NCBI GenBank assembly: GCA_002320285.1
Contig: DCKE01000001.1
Coordinates: 62,001-126,000 of the forward strand
DNA from: Flavobacteriaceae bacterium UBA1682
Lineage (GTDB): Bacteria > Bacteroidota > Bacteroidia > Flavobacteriales > Flavobacteriaceae
Direction of reading: 5' to 3'
Length of the DNA stretch: 64,000 nt
Below the pieces are notes generated by a model. That model worked only from the letters and a program-made list of their open reading frames with translations, ran no database searches and was not told the origin of the DNA. This document shows positions 41,536-50,834 of this stretch, in pieces (the first letter of the stretch is position 1; the number at the start of each line of letters is the position of its first letter). Made by a program: the position numbers and the translations under genes.

Positions 41536-44500
41536 ATGAATTTAGAAAGTTTTGATACTTACGTTAAGAATAATAGCACTGTAACTTCAAGAGATCGCGC
41601 TCGTTTTTTAGATACCGAGTTGATTTCCAATACAAAAGATTATTTTGAATTTGGTTGTACGGGATCTTATGAGAATCGATATGTTGTTTCTGTGGAGTTG
41701 GTAAGAGATAAAATTGCCAATGTATCCTGCAACTGTCCATTTGATTATAATGGGCTTTGCAAGCACATTATTGCAGTAATCAGAGATTTGAAAACGGGTT
41801 TAGACAACAAGGAAATCTTGCGTGTTGATAGTAAAGATGGTTTAGGACCCGTTACCAATAACAAGAATGTATTGGTTTTGCCAAAGGGAATTATGAATTG
41901 GGAAACCATAAAAAAATCCGGACCAGAGGCGGAATCTTTTTATACGGTGAAAATCATAGAGATGACTGATTTAGAGATCATCACTCAGGTTTCGATGTGG
42001 CAGTCCCATAAACAACAGTTTACTTACAATCCTAAAACGGAATTACTGACAACGGAATGTACTTGTAGTATTTCCAATAAGATGTGTGAGCATCGAATCA
42101 ATGCTTTAAAAAAGATTATACGTACGTTTGGAATCAACTACTTCGCAAAAAACTTTTTGCAGAGTAAGATTGAGGAACATTTGGCTCAGTTTAATTTGAG
42201 TTTAAAGGACGATTACGACTCTATTTTTCAATATGAACTGACCTTAGAAGGTGTTAAAGTGACCTCTAAGTTTAAAAATATAAAATCTGCGGTCAGTATT
42301 GATGCGTCGATTCACGAAAATGAAATTGCAGAATTTCAAGCACAGATTCCCTATAAAGCTGTTGACGTTACTAACCAAGGCTTGGGTTTTTGTTTTATTG
42401 CTAGAAGGAAGGATTTTGAAGCTTTTGTGCCGGTAAAGGCCAAAATGAATAAAGCACAAACCGATTTATCTTCCTCCTTTGAACAGATTGATACCTTCGA
42501 TATCGATAAAATTTGGCTCACTTTTCCAGAGGAAAAGAGGCAGAATTTGATGATTAAGGTACTTCAAATCAATCGTCTTTTGCAAAACCATAGGGAAGAG
42601 CCCAGCTTGCAGAGTTTGGGACGGGCTATAGAACTACAAAAAACAATTACTGCCGATTTACAGCAGTCTTATATCTATTTTTCCGACAGCAGACGTACCC
42701 TAGTTCGAAAGAATTTAGAACCGTTGACTTTAGAGGAAAAACCGATTAAATTATTCTTTAAACTGACCGAGAGTGAGTGGTTCTACAACCTAAAACCCAT
42801 GATCGAAGTAGATGATAAAAAATACAATATCACCGCATCTAAAGTGGTGCTTTCTCAGACATTTGTCAAGATAGAAAACAAACTTTATCCAATAGAAACG
42901 GCTGATTTGTCGTTGGCATTAGAGCATTATGCCAAAGATGGTGAAGCCAATTACTTAAAAAAGGATTGGGATCAGGTCTATCAAAACATCATTAAACCGA
43001 TGTCGAGAAAGTACGAGATTCAGACGAAAATATTCAGAAAAGAAAATACATTAACAAACGAAGAAACCCTAGAGCGACAAGTTTATATTACCGATGTTGG
43101 AGGCCAACATATCGTGTTTAAACCCGTCGTAAAATACGGGGAGCAACTGATACCGATTTATAGCCCAGAATTGCTTTGGAGTGAAAACGACTTGGATAAT
43201 CGTTCCTATAGAAATCGTAATCAATCTTTTGAAGACAATTTTAAGGAAGATTTTGTAGGACTTCATCCGGCATTTGCCAAGCAAGAGGGACCCTATTTTC
43301 TCGAACCAGAACAACTGTTTGAAAACTATTGGATGTTACATGCTATCGATAGAATGAAACAGCAAGGGGCGGCCGTTTTTGGAGCCAATCAATTGTCTTC
43401 ATTTAAGTTTAACATCCATAAACCGTCTATCTCGATCAGTTTGAAGTCGGATATCGATTGGTTTGATATGGAGATCAAAATTTCATTTGGCGATCAAAAA
43501 GTCGATTTAAAGGAATTGCAAAAAGCATTTCTAAAGAAAAGCAATTACGTCGTTTTGGGCGATGGTACTCTAGGTGTATTACCCGAAGAATGGATGAAAA
43601 AATTCGCCATTTACTTCAAAACAGGTGATGTTAAGAAAAACAGCATTCAGATGTCGAATTTCCAATTTGGAATTATAGACGAACTGTATGAGGAAATGCA
43701 TACCAAACCGGAATTTCTCGAGGAATTATATCAGAAAAAAAGAAGGTTACAGCACATTGAATCTATCGATGCCGTACCCGTACCTAAAACCATCAAGGCC
43801 ACGTTGAGAGATTACCAACAACACGGGCTTAATTGGTTGGCTTTCCTGGATAAAAATCAGATAGGTGGCTGTTTAGCCGATGATATGGGATTGGGTAAAA
43901 CCCTGCAAACCATAGCCTTTTTAGAATATTTGAAGAGAAAGGATAAAAACACCTTACCGTCGTTGATTATTGCGCCTACTTCCTTGGTTTTTAACTGGAA
44001 TAATGAAATCGCAAAGTTTTGTCCTTCGTTAAAAGCACTTAATTTTACAGGTGTCAGTCGAATGGAACACCGAGAGAATTTTAATCAATACGATTTGATC
44101 ATCTCGACTTATGGATCTTTGTTAAACGATGTGGAATCGCTTAAGGATTTTAAATTTAATTACGTGATACTCGATGAGAGTCAGGCGATTAAAAACCCTA
44201 ATTCCAAACGTTATAAAGCAGTGAGATTGCTCCAATCCAACAACCGTTTGGTCTTGACCGGTACACCAATTGAAAACAACACCTTTGATTTATACGCTCA
44301 GTTAAACTTTTTGAATCCAGGACTATTGGGGAATATGAATCACTTCAGAAACCAATTTTCGGATCATATCGATAAGGAAAAAAATGTGGAAACCGCACAT
44401 TTATTGAATAAAATCATTTCACCTTTTATTCTTAGAAGAACGAAAGAACAGGTCGCTAAAGAGCTACCAGATAAAACCGAAAGTGTGATCTTTTGTGAGA

Positions 44501-45186
44501 TGGGTAAGGAACAACGTCAAGTTTACGATTCCTTTAAAAACAGATATCGCGACTATTTGTTGAATAAAATTGATGAAAATGGAGTCGAGAAATCACAAAT
44601 GTATGTGTTGGAAGGTTTGACTAAGTTACGTCAGATCTGTAACTCCACCGCGTTGATCAACAACGAGGAGGATTATGGGAATTATTCTGCTAAATTGGAG
44701 ATCCTGATCGAAAATATCAAAGAAAAAACGGGTAAACACAAGATATTGGTTTTTTCACAATTTGTCAAAATGTTGCAGATTGTAAAAACCCGCTTGGAAG
44801 AGGAGCAGATCACTTATGAGTATTTAGATGGACAGACGAGAAATCGTCAGGAAAACGTTGAGAATTTTCAAAATAACGAAGATGTTCGCGTATTCTTAAT
44901 CAGTCTTAAAGCTGGGGGAACCGGATTGAATTTAACGGAAGCAGATTATGTTTTTATCGTCGATCCTTGGTGGAATCCAGCAGTAGAGAATCAAGCTATC
45001 GACCGTTGTTATCGAATCGGTCAAACCAAAAATGTTATGGCATACCGAATGATTTGTAAGGATACCATTGAAGAAAAAATAGTGATGTTGCAAAATAAAA
45101 AGACTAAGGTGGCTTCAAGTATTATCTCTGTAGATGAAGACAAAAAATCCTTCGATGTCAATGAAATTAGAGAATTATTTAGTTGA
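41536..45186 (+). CDS. SNF2-family DEAD/DEAH helicase with two SWIM-type zinc motifs
   Basis: A 1216-residue protein. Two N-terminal SWIM-type CxC-xn-CxH motifs are visible: C65-x-C67...C75-x-H77 (SCNCPFDYNGLCKH) and C175-x-C177...C184-x-H186 (TECTCSISNKMCEH). The C-terminal SNF2 ATPase has LADDMGLGKTLQT (motif I), ILDESQAIKNPNSK (motif II), LTGTPIENN (motif III), SLKAGGTGLNLTEA and QAIDRCYRIGQT (motif VI). Such proteins remodel protein-DNA complexes such as stalled RNA polymerase (RapA-like). I start at ATG 41536; a TTG nine codons upstream is less likely. It is monocistronic with a strong terminator. Confidence 0.94.
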   Translation: MNLESFDTYVKNNSTVTSRDRARFLDTELISNTKDYFEFGCTGSYENRYVVSVELVRDKIANVSCNCPFDYNGLCKHIIAVIRDLKTGLDNKEILRVDSKDGLGPVTNNKNVLVLPKGIMNWETIKKSGPEAESFYTVKIIEMTDLEIITQVSMWQSHKQQFTYNPKTELLTTECTCSISNKMCEHRINALKKIIRTFGINYFAKNFLQSKIEEHLAQFNLSLKDDYDSIFQYELTLEGVKVTSKFKNIKSAVSIDASIHENEIAEFQAQIPYKAVDVTNQGLGFCFIARRKDFEAFVPVKAKMNKAQTDLSSSFEQIDTFDIDKIWLTFPEEKRQNLMIKVLQINRLLQNHREEPSLQSLGRAIELQKTITADLQQSYIYFSDSRRTLVRKNLEPLTLEEKPIKLFFKLTESEWFYNLKPMIEVDDKKYNITASKVVLSQTFVKIENKLYPIETADLSLALEHYAKDGEANYLKKDWDQVYQNIIKPMSRKYEIQTKIFRKENTLTNEETLERQVYITDVGGQHIVFKPVVKYGEQLIPIYSPELLWSENDLDNRSYRNRNQSFEDNFKEDFVGLHPAFAKQEGPYFLEPEQLFENYWMLHAIDRMKQQGAAVFGANQLSSFKFNIHKPSISISLKSDIDWFDMEIKISFGDQKVDLKELQKAFLKKSNYVVLGDGTLGVLPEEWMKKFAIYFKTGDVKKNSIQMSNFQFGIIDELYEEMHTKPEFLEELYQKKRRLQHIESIDAVPVPKTIKATLRDYQQHGLNWLAFLDKNQIGGCLADDMGLGKTLQTIAFLEYLKRKDKNTLPSLIIAPTSLVFNWNNEIAKFCPSLKALNFTGVSRMEHRENFNQYDLIISTYGSLLNDVESLKDFKFNYVILDESQAIKNPNSKRYKAVRLLQSNNRLVLTGTPIENNTFDLYAQLNFLNPGLLGNMNHFRNQFSDHIDKEKNVETAHLLNKIISPFILRRTKEQVAKELPDKTESVIFCEMGKEQRQVYDSFKNRYRDYLLNKIDENGVEKSQMYVLEGLTKLRQICNSTALINNEEDYGNYSAKLEILIENIKEKTGKHKILVFSQFVKMLQIVKTRLEEEQITYEYLDGQTRNRQENVENFQNNEDVRVFLISLKAGGTGLNLTEADYVFIVDPWWNPAVENQAIDRCYRIGQTKNVMAYRMICKDTIEEKIVMLQNKKTKVASSIISVDEDKKSFDVNEIRELFS

Positions 45187-45210
45187 GAAACGTTGATTTA
45201 TAATTGTAAA

Positions 45211-45238
45211 AACAGGGCCATTTGGCCCTGTTTTTTTT
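45211..45238 (+). terminator. intrinsic terminator after the SNF2 gene
   Basis: Stem ACAGGGCCA / TGGCCCTGT with an almost loopless TT centre, followed by eight T. Confidence 0.9.
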
Positions 45239-45454
45239 GAATAAAGGATTTTTAGTCCTATTAAATTGCTAAAAAACACGGATTCAGAGCCAGATTTTCC
45301 AAGAGATTGAAAATTATTTTTACTGTACAACTACTTGATTTAAAGCGATTTGACAGATAAGTTTTAAACGGTTAAAAATTTTTAACAATTGTTTGTTAGT
45401 TTTATTCAAAATTTATTACAAAACTTTGTGTTCTCCGATTAAGGAGATTACCCT

Positions 45455-45571
45455 ATGAAGAAACTACATCTATATCGTAACCCGATGTTAAGCAACAGCT
45501 CTTTTGTTGCTACTACTGCTATGGGACAAACGGTTTCTTCTATTTCGCGGACACTGCGGCACCGGGCATAA
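45455..45571 (+). CDS. possible leader peptide of the arginine operon (38 codons)
   Basis: A short reading frame starting MKKLHLYRNPML, preceded by AAGGAG (45441-45446) at normal spacing. It ends SRTLRHRA with three CGG arginine codons in the last seven; Arg8 is CGT. It lies just upstream of the arginine biosynthesis genes, and an inverted repeat (45598-45621) follows. That arrangement suggests a ribosome-dependent attenuator. No T-run follows the repeat, so this is tentative. It could also be the remnant of a larger gene: another frame reads a further few codons (ADTAAPGIIV) before stopping. No homologue is recognised. Confidence 0.4.
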   Translation: MKKLHLYRNPMLSNSSFVATTAMGQTVSSISRTLRHRA

Positions 45572-45597
45572 TCGTCTAGATTTACCGGCATATTACA

Positions 45598-45621
45598 GAA
45601 ATTTCATTGGATTGAAATTTC
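45598..45621. repeat. inverted repeat after the leader ORF
   Basis: GAAATTTCA and TGAAATTTC, 9-bp perfect arms with a TTGGAT loop, 26 bp after the leader stop codon and 97 bp before the GNAT start. It could form an RNA hairpin or be an operator. Confidence 0.5.
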
Positions 45622-45718
45622 ACCACTATCCATACAACTTATTGTTTATTTTTTAGAAAAAAAGAATCTATTCTAATCGATTATATTCTTGAATTCTAGC
45701 GACTTATTCTTTTATTAG

Positions 45719-46378
45719 ATGAATTCAGCTCTCTTTACTGTTGCGCAAGCTCAGGCTTCACAAATAGAATATGCTTTGCAAATTTGCGAAGAAATGGCAG
45801 CATCTGCCCAAGCTAGAGGTACGGGTATTGCCCGTAGAAACCCCGAGTATATCGCCCAAAAGATGCTTGAGGGTAAGGCGGTTATCGCTTTGCATATCGA
45901 TGGTACCTGGGCGGGATTTTGTTATATTGAGACGTGGAGTCACGGAAATTACGTGGCCAATTCGGGCTTAATTGTCAACCCGATCTTTCGTAATGAAGGT
46001 CTGGCTAAGGAAATCAAAAACAAGATTTTTGAACTGTCTAGAACGCTATATCCAACAGCCAAAATATTTGGACTAACCACGGGTTTTGCCGTTATGAAAA
46101 TCAATTCTGATTTGGGATATAGACCGGTACCGTATTCGGAGTTAACCCAAGATGAAACCTTTTGGAAGGGATGTGAAAGCTGTGTCAATTTTGCCATCCT
46201 ACAGAGCAAAGACAAAAAGAACTGTTTGTGTACGGCTTTGCTGTGGAATCCGGAAGAGAAAGAAAGGGAACTTCGGCAGCAACGAGATCAAGTAGGTAAA
46301 TCGCCAGATCGATTTAAACAACTGAAAGCCAAGTTATCCATTTTTAAGATCAAGCAAGATGCTTTGATTAAAAAATAA
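45719..46378 (+). CDS. GNAT-family N-acyltransferase (arginine-cluster type)
   Basis: A 219-residue protein with a GNAT core: ICEEMAASAQARGTGIARR, AVIALHIDGTWAGFCYIETWS, and the acyl-CoA loop SGLIVNPIFRNEGLAKEIKNKIFEL with the R-N-E-G-L-A variant of the Q/R-x-x-G-x-G/A motif. The C-terminus has a Cys-rich stretch (CESCVNF, CLCTALL) and a basic helix. It heads the arginine cluster, so it is a good candidate for the N-acyl (acetyl or succinyl) glutamate synthase that starts the pathway, though this is inferred from position only. argG follows after 52 bp. Confidence 0.78.
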   Translation: MNSALFTVAQAQASQIEYALQICEEMAASAQARGTGIARRNPEYIAQKMLEGKAVIALHIDGTWAGFCYIETWSHGNYVANSGLIVNPIFRNEGLAKEIKNKIFELSRTLYPTAKIFGLTTGFAVMKINSDLGYRPVPYSELTQDETFWKGCESCVNFAILQSKDKKNCLCTALLWNPEEKERELRQQRDQVGKSPDRFKQLKAKLSIFKIKQDALIKK

Positions 46379-46430
46379 ACTGCCGGTCTTCCATCGTCAT
46401 ATTCACGTTTCACACTTACAATTTAAAAAA

Positions 46431-47633
46431 ATGAACAACAAAGTAGTTTTAGCCTTTAGTGGTGGTTTAGATACCACGTTTTGCAGCATATATCTTTCAA
46501 AAGAATTGGGATTAGAAGTCCATACTGTAGTAGTCAATACCGGAGGTTTTTCAGAAGTAGAGTTAAAGGAAATAGAACAGAAAGCCTATGCCTTAGGAGT
46601 TAGTTCTCATACAGCCTTGGATCAAACAACAGCTTTCTATCAAGATACGATAAAATATTTAATTTTCGGTAATGTATTGAAAAACAATACCTATCCCTTG
46701 TCGGTCAGTGCCGAACGTGTATGTCAAGCAACAGCGATTGCCGAATACGTAAAAAAAATTGGTGCAAAAGCAGTAGCACATGGAAGTACGGGAGCGGGGA
46801 ACGATCAAGTTCGTTTTGATCTGATCTTTAATATTCTAATTCCTGAGGTAAAGATCATTACTCCAATCAGAGATCTAAAGCTAAGCAGACAAGCAGAGAT
46901 AGATTACCTAGCTCAAAATGGGGTAATCATCAATGCAGAAAAAGCGGTTTATTCAATTAATAAAGGCATTTGGGGTACTTCGGTTGGAGGGAAGGAAACT
47001 TTAAGCTCGAATGCTTATTTACCTGAGGAGGCATGGCCTACGCCTGTTAGCAAGACGACGCCAGAGAAAATTAGCATCAGCTTTCTAAAGGGACAACCCG
47101 TTGCTTTGAATGAGGTGCAAATGAGTGCTGTTGAAGTGATTCAACAAGTACAAGAATTGGCGCAACCCTTTGGAATAGGTAGAGATATACATGTGGGTGA
47201 CACCATTATAGGAATCAAGGGCAGAGTGGGTTTTGAAGCGGCAGCACCAATTATTCTAATCAAGGCACATCATGCCTTAGAAAAACATACCCTGACCAAA
47301 TGGCAATTGAGTTGGAAAGAACAACTGGCGCTTTTTTATGGAAATAATTTGCATGAAGGACAATTTCACGATCCGATTATGCGTGATTTAGAGGCCTTTT
47401 TAAACAGCAGCCAACAATCGGTTACCGGAACGGTGTTTTTAGAATTACACCCATACCGTTTTGTGGTACTTGGAATCGAATCACCTTTTGATATGATGAA
47501 CAATCAATTGGCTAGTTATGGAGAAATGAATGACGGATGGAGTGGTGATGATGTTAAGGGATTCTCTAAAATACTCGGTAATCAGATGAAAATCTGGTAT
47601 TCGTTAAACCAAAAAATCACCAATGATGCATAA
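46431..47633 (+). CDS. argG: argininosuccinate synthase
   Basis: A 400-residue enzyme: citrulline + aspartate + ATP to argininosuccinate. The P-loop-like LAFSGGLDTTFCSIYL is at residues 8-23, and AHGSTGAGNDQVRFDL is the central block. Cluster position agrees: argG precedes argC with an 11-bp overlap. It belongs to the divergent Bacteroidota-type argininosuccinate synthases rather than the E. coli form. The length is normal. Confidence 0.95.
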   Translation: MNNKVVLAFSGGLDTTFCSIYLSKELGLEVHTVVVNTGGFSEVELKEIEQKAYALGVSSHTALDQTTAFYQDTIKYLIFGNVLKNNTYPLSVSAERVCQATAIAEYVKKIGAKAVAHGSTGAGNDQVRFDLIFNILIPEVKIITPIRDLKLSRQAEIDYLAQNGVIINAEKAVYSINKGIWGTSVGGKETLSSNAYLPEEAWPTPVSKTTPEKISISFLKGQPVALNEVQMSAVEVIQQVQELAQPFGIGRDIHVGDTIIGIKGRVGFEAAAPIILIKAHHALEKHTLTKWQLSWKEQLALFYGNNLHEGQFHDPIMRDLEAFLNSSQQSVTGTVFLELHPYRFVVLGIESPFDMMNNQLASYGEMNDGWSGDDVKGFSKILGNQMKIWYSLNQKITNDA

Positions 47634-48597
47634 GATCAACGTAGGAATTGTGGGCGGTGCGGGATACACTGGCGGAGAATTGTTGCGAATTTTGATTTTT
47701 CACCCGTTGGTGAATATTGCATTTGTTCACAGTAAAAGTCAAGCATCTAAAGCAGTTTCAGCAGTGCATACCGACCTGTTTGGAGAGACCAATTTGAAAT
47801 TTAGTGCTGTTTTATCCACGGATATTGACGTGTTGTTTTTGTGTTTGGGACACGGAGACTCCAAGGTTTTTTTAGCGGAAAATCCAATGGGTTCTCAAGT
47901 GAAAATCATTGATTTAAGTCAGGATTTTCGTTGGCAAGATACCGAGCAATCGTTTGTATATGGATTGCCAGAATTGCAAAAGAAAAACATCGAGCAAGCT
48001 CAGTTCATTGCCAACCCGGGTTGTTTTGCAACGGCAATTCAATTGGCCTTGTTGCCTTTAGCACAGCAACAACAACTGCACAGTCCGATTCATATTTCGG
48101 CAACAACCGGTTCTACCGGTGCGGGGCAAAGTTTGTCTACAACGACACAACACAGTTGGAGAGCGAATAATTTATCGGTTTATAAAGCATTTGAACACCA
48201 ACATTTGGGTGAAATAAGTCAGAGTTTAAGTTTTTTACAACCCGATTTTACAGCGCCAATCACGTTTATTCCGCAGCGAGGAGCATTTACCAGAGGTATA
48301 TTTTCTGCGCTGACGCTAACCACAGCGCTGTCTGAACAAGAGCTCAATCAGTTGTATACCGATTATTACGCAACACATCCTTTCACACATATTTCCATAA
48401 GTGCGATTGATTTAAAACAAGTGGTTAATACCAATAAGGCGCTGATTTATCTCGAGAAGCACAACGACGATTTGTTGATTGTTTCTCTAATTGATAATCT
48501 GCTTAAAGGGGCTAGTGGGCAGGCCGTTCAGAATATGAATCTGATGTTTGGATTTGATCAGCGCGCTGGACTGAATTTAAAAGCTGTAGGTTTTTAA
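47623..48597 (+). CDS. argC: N-acyl-gamma-glutamyl-phosphate reductase
   Basis: A 324-residue enzyme that reduces N-acylglutamyl phosphate to the semialdehyde. NAD(P)-binding GGAGYTGGELLRIL is at residues 11-24, and the catalytic Cys134 is in ANPGCFATAIQLALLPL. HISATTGSTGAGQSLS and PQRGAFTRGI are family blocks. The start overlaps argG by 11 bp; a second ATG one codon later is equally possible. In this clade the acyl group may be succinyl rather than acetyl. Confidence 0.95.
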   Translation: MMHKINVGIVGGAGYTGGELLRILIFHPLVNIAFVHSKSQASKAVSAVHTDLFGETNLKFSAVLSTDIDVLFLCLGHGDSKVFLAENPMGSQVKIIDLSQDFRWQDTEQSFVYGLPELQKKNIEQAQFIANPGCFATAIQLALLPLAQQQQLHSPIHISATTGSTGAGQSLSTTTQHSWRANNLSVYKAFEHQHLGEISQSLSFLQPDFTAPITFIPQRGAFTRGIFSALTLTTALSEQELNQLYTDYYATHPFTHISISAIDLKQVVNTNKALIYLEKHNDDLLIVSLIDNLLKGASGQAVQNMNLMFGFDQRAGLNLKAVGF

Positions 48598-48659
48598 AGA
48601 AAAAACCGGTGTGCTTGAAATGAAAAATTAGAATTAGTCATCACAAATTATAAAGACAG

Positions 48660-49796
48660 ATGAAATTATACGATGTATACCCCTTAAATCCTATCGAAAT
48701 CGTAAGTGCGAAAGGCTCTCACGTGTTCGATAATGAGGGAAAAAAATATTTGGATATGTATGGAGGTCATGCTGTGATTTCTATAGGTCACAGTCATCCA
48801 CACTATATAAAGAGCATTGCAGATCAATTGAATAAGATTGGGTTTTACTCCAATTCTATTGAAATCCCGCTTCAGTCTCAACTAGCACAAAAACTAGGGG
48901 TGCTGTCAGCGAAGGAGAGCAACCAGCTCTTTTTATGTAATTCTGGTGCTGAAGCCAATGAAAATGCTTTGAAATTGGCCTCTTTTTATAACGGTAGAAA
49001 AAAAATCATCGCTTTTAAAGCGGCTTTTCACGGGCGTACGTCTTTGGCGGTGGCAGCAACGGATAATCCGAAAATTCAAGCACCGATCAACGACAATGCA
49101 GCGGTAACTTTTCTGCCATTTAATGATGTAGCTGCCTTGGAAAAGGAATTTGCGGACTGTGGACCTACTATAGCTGCAGTAATCGTGGAGGGCATTCAAG
49201 GTGTGGGTGGTATTCGTGTGGCGAATGACGATTTCCTAAAAAAAATAAGAAGTTTGACCCTGCAATACGACGCCTTGTTTATCGCCGATGAGGTACAGTC
49301 TGGTTATGGACGTAGCGGATCTTTTTACGCCGTAGATCAAGCGGGCGTAGAAGCTGATATCTATACGATGGCCAAGGGCATGGGAAATGGCTTTCCCATC
49401 GGAGCCCTATCGATAAGTGATAAGATAAAACCGTGGCACGGACAACTCGGGACTACTTTTGGTGGAAACCACTTAGCCTGTGCGGCAGCTATTTCGGTCT
49501 TAGAAGTCATGGAGCAAGAACAACTGATACAGCATGCTGAGGCTGTTGGCAACTATATCATAGCCGAATTAAAGAAGTTGCCGCGCATTGTTGAAGTGAG
49601 GGGCAAGGGTTTGATGATTGGAATAGAATTGCCTAGTGAATGCAGTAGTTTGCAAAAAGACCTGTTGATAGAGGATCAGATTTTTACAGGTCATGCAGGG
49701 CCACAAGTAATTCGATTATTACCTGCCTTAAACTTGAGCTATCAGGATGCAGATCAATTTTTGGAGTGTTTTTCAAAGCGGATTCAGAAGTATTAA
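48660..49796 (+). CDS. argD: N-acylornithine aminotransferase
   Basis: A 378-residue class III PLP aminotransferase. The PLP lysine is probably K239 in YTMAKGMGNGFPIG, preceded by FIADEVQSGYGRSG with the conserved Asp. LCNSGAEANENALKLA is the cofactor-binding block and GGNHLACAAAISVLE the C-terminal one. It converts N-acylglutamate semialdehyde to N-acylornithine. It lies 62 bp after argC in the same unit. The sequence cannot distinguish acetyl- from succinyl-ornithine. Confidence 0.94.
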   Translation: MKLYDVYPLNPIEIVSAKGSHVFDNEGKKYLDMYGGHAVISIGHSHPHYIKSIADQLNKIGFYSNSIEIPLQSQLAQKLGVLSAKESNQLFLCNSGAEANENALKLASFYNGRKKIIAFKAAFHGRTSLAVAATDNPKIQAPINDNAAVTFLPFNDVAALEKEFADCGPTIAAVIVEGIQGVGGIRVANDDFLKKIRSLTLQYDALFIADEVQSGYGRSGSFYAVDQAGVEADIYTMAKGMGNGFPIGALSISDKIKPWHGQLGTTFGGNHLACAAAISVLEVMEQEQLIQHAEAVGNYIIAELKKLPRIVEVRGKGLMIGIELPSECSSLQKDLLIEDQIFTGHAGPQVIRLLPALNLSYQDADQFLECFSKRIQKY

Positions 49797-49863
49797 TCTG
49801 ATGATTTAGCGAGGATTGGAGCCTTACTCCAAGTAAAAACAAACCCTAATAAACGCATTTAAA

Positions 49864-50826
49864 ATGAAACAATTTTTTTCAGTAAAAGATATCGATTCTA
49901 TAAGTTCCGCAGTGGAGGAAGCCTTGGAGTTAAAAGCCAATCCGTTTTCGGAGGAGCAATTAGGTAAACACAAGACTTTGGGACTGGTATTCCTAAACCC
50001 GAGTTTACGCACCAGACTGAGTACGCAAAAAGCAGCGATGCAATTGGGGATGCAGGTGATGGTAATGAATCTAAATCAGGAGGGTTGGGCTTTGGAAACC
50101 CAAGATGGAGTGGTGATGAATGGTACAAGTGTCGAACACATTCGTGAAGCGGCTGCAGTTATGGGTGCGTATTGCGATGTTTTGGGGTTGCGATCTTTTC
50201 CAGCTTTGAAACAAGTTGAACAGGATTATAGCGAGGAACTGTTTAAAAAATTTCAAGCATACAGCAAAAAGCCTGTGGTTAGTTTAGAAAGTGCTACGCT
50301 GCATCCGTTACAGAGTTTGGCAGATATCATAACGATAATCGAGCAAGCTTCAAAAGATAAAAAACCCAAGGTGGTTTTGACTTGGGCGCCACATGTTAAG
50401 CCCTTACCACAGGCGGTGGCCAATTCCTTTTCAGAATGGATGTGTCAGGCTCAGAAAGAGGGGCTGGTGGAATTTGTTATTACACACCCAGATGGTTATC
50501 AGTTAAAAGAAAGTTTTACCGATGGAGCGGTCATCACCACCGACCAAGATCAAGCCTTATCAGCGGCAGATTTCGTTTATGTGAAAAATTGGTCGAGTTA
50601 TGCAGACTATGGTCAAGTGCTTACGGATGGAGCTGGATGGATGCTTGATGAACAACGTTTAAAAATGACCAATCAAGCCAAGGTCATGCATTGTTTGCCG
50701 GTGCGTCGTGACTTGGAATTGGGCGCTGATATTTTGGACGGAAGTCATTCCTTAGTGATTGAGCAAGCCGCGAATAGAGTTTGGGCAGCACAATTGGTTT
50801 TAAAGAGAATACTGAAAGATTTATAG
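49864..50826 (+). CDS. argF': N-acylornithine carbamoyltransferase (argF', AOTC/SOTC family)
   Basis: A 320-residue transcarbamylase. It has the carbamoyl-phosphate motif SLRTR (47-51) in LNPSLRTRLSTQKAAMQLG, HPLQSLADI, and HCLPVRRDLELG. It carbamoylates N-acylornithine rather than ornithine, as in Bacteroidota where the deacylation step comes later. The residue known to discriminate acetyl- from succinyl-ornithine enzymes (Glu versus Pro in the GTSVEH-equivalent loop) appears to be Val90 here. Published substitution work on this family, as I recall it, associates small or hydrophobic residues with succinylornithine use. Start and length are normal. Confidence 0.93.
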   Translation: MKQFFSVKDIDSISSAVEEALELKANPFSEEQLGKHKTLGLVFLNPSLRTRLSTQKAAMQLGMQVMVMNLNQEGWALETQDGVVMNGTSVEHIREAAAVMGAYCDVLGLRSFPALKQVEQDYSEELFKKFQAYSKKPVVSLESATLHPLQSLADIITIIEQASKDKKPKVVLTWAPHVKPLPQAVANSFSEWMCQAQKEGLVEFVITHPDGYQLKESFTDGAVITTDQDQALSAADFVYVKNWSSYADYGQVLTDGAGWMLDEQRLKMTNQAKVMHCLPVRRDLELGADILDGSHSLVIEQAANRVWAAQLVLKRILKDL

Positions 50827-50834
50827 TTGGTAAG

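Larger units (their letters stand above)
45239..45718. other. 480-bp leader region of the arginine cluster
   Basis: The only protein-coding signal is the short ORF at 45455-45571. An inverted repeat GAAATTTCA (45598-45606) / TGAAATTTC (45613-45621) with a TTGGAT loop follows. The upstream part has a weak promoter-like AAACTTTG (45421-45428) with a TTTG at 45392-45395. Beyond the inverted repeat the sequence is AT-rich and without clear motifs up to the GNAT gene. Confidence 0.45.

Noticed and set aside
49864..50826. Ordinary ornithine carbamoyltransferase
   Set aside because: The HCLPVRR/HPLQS pattern and the cluster with a late deacylase fit N-acylornithine transcarbamylase better.
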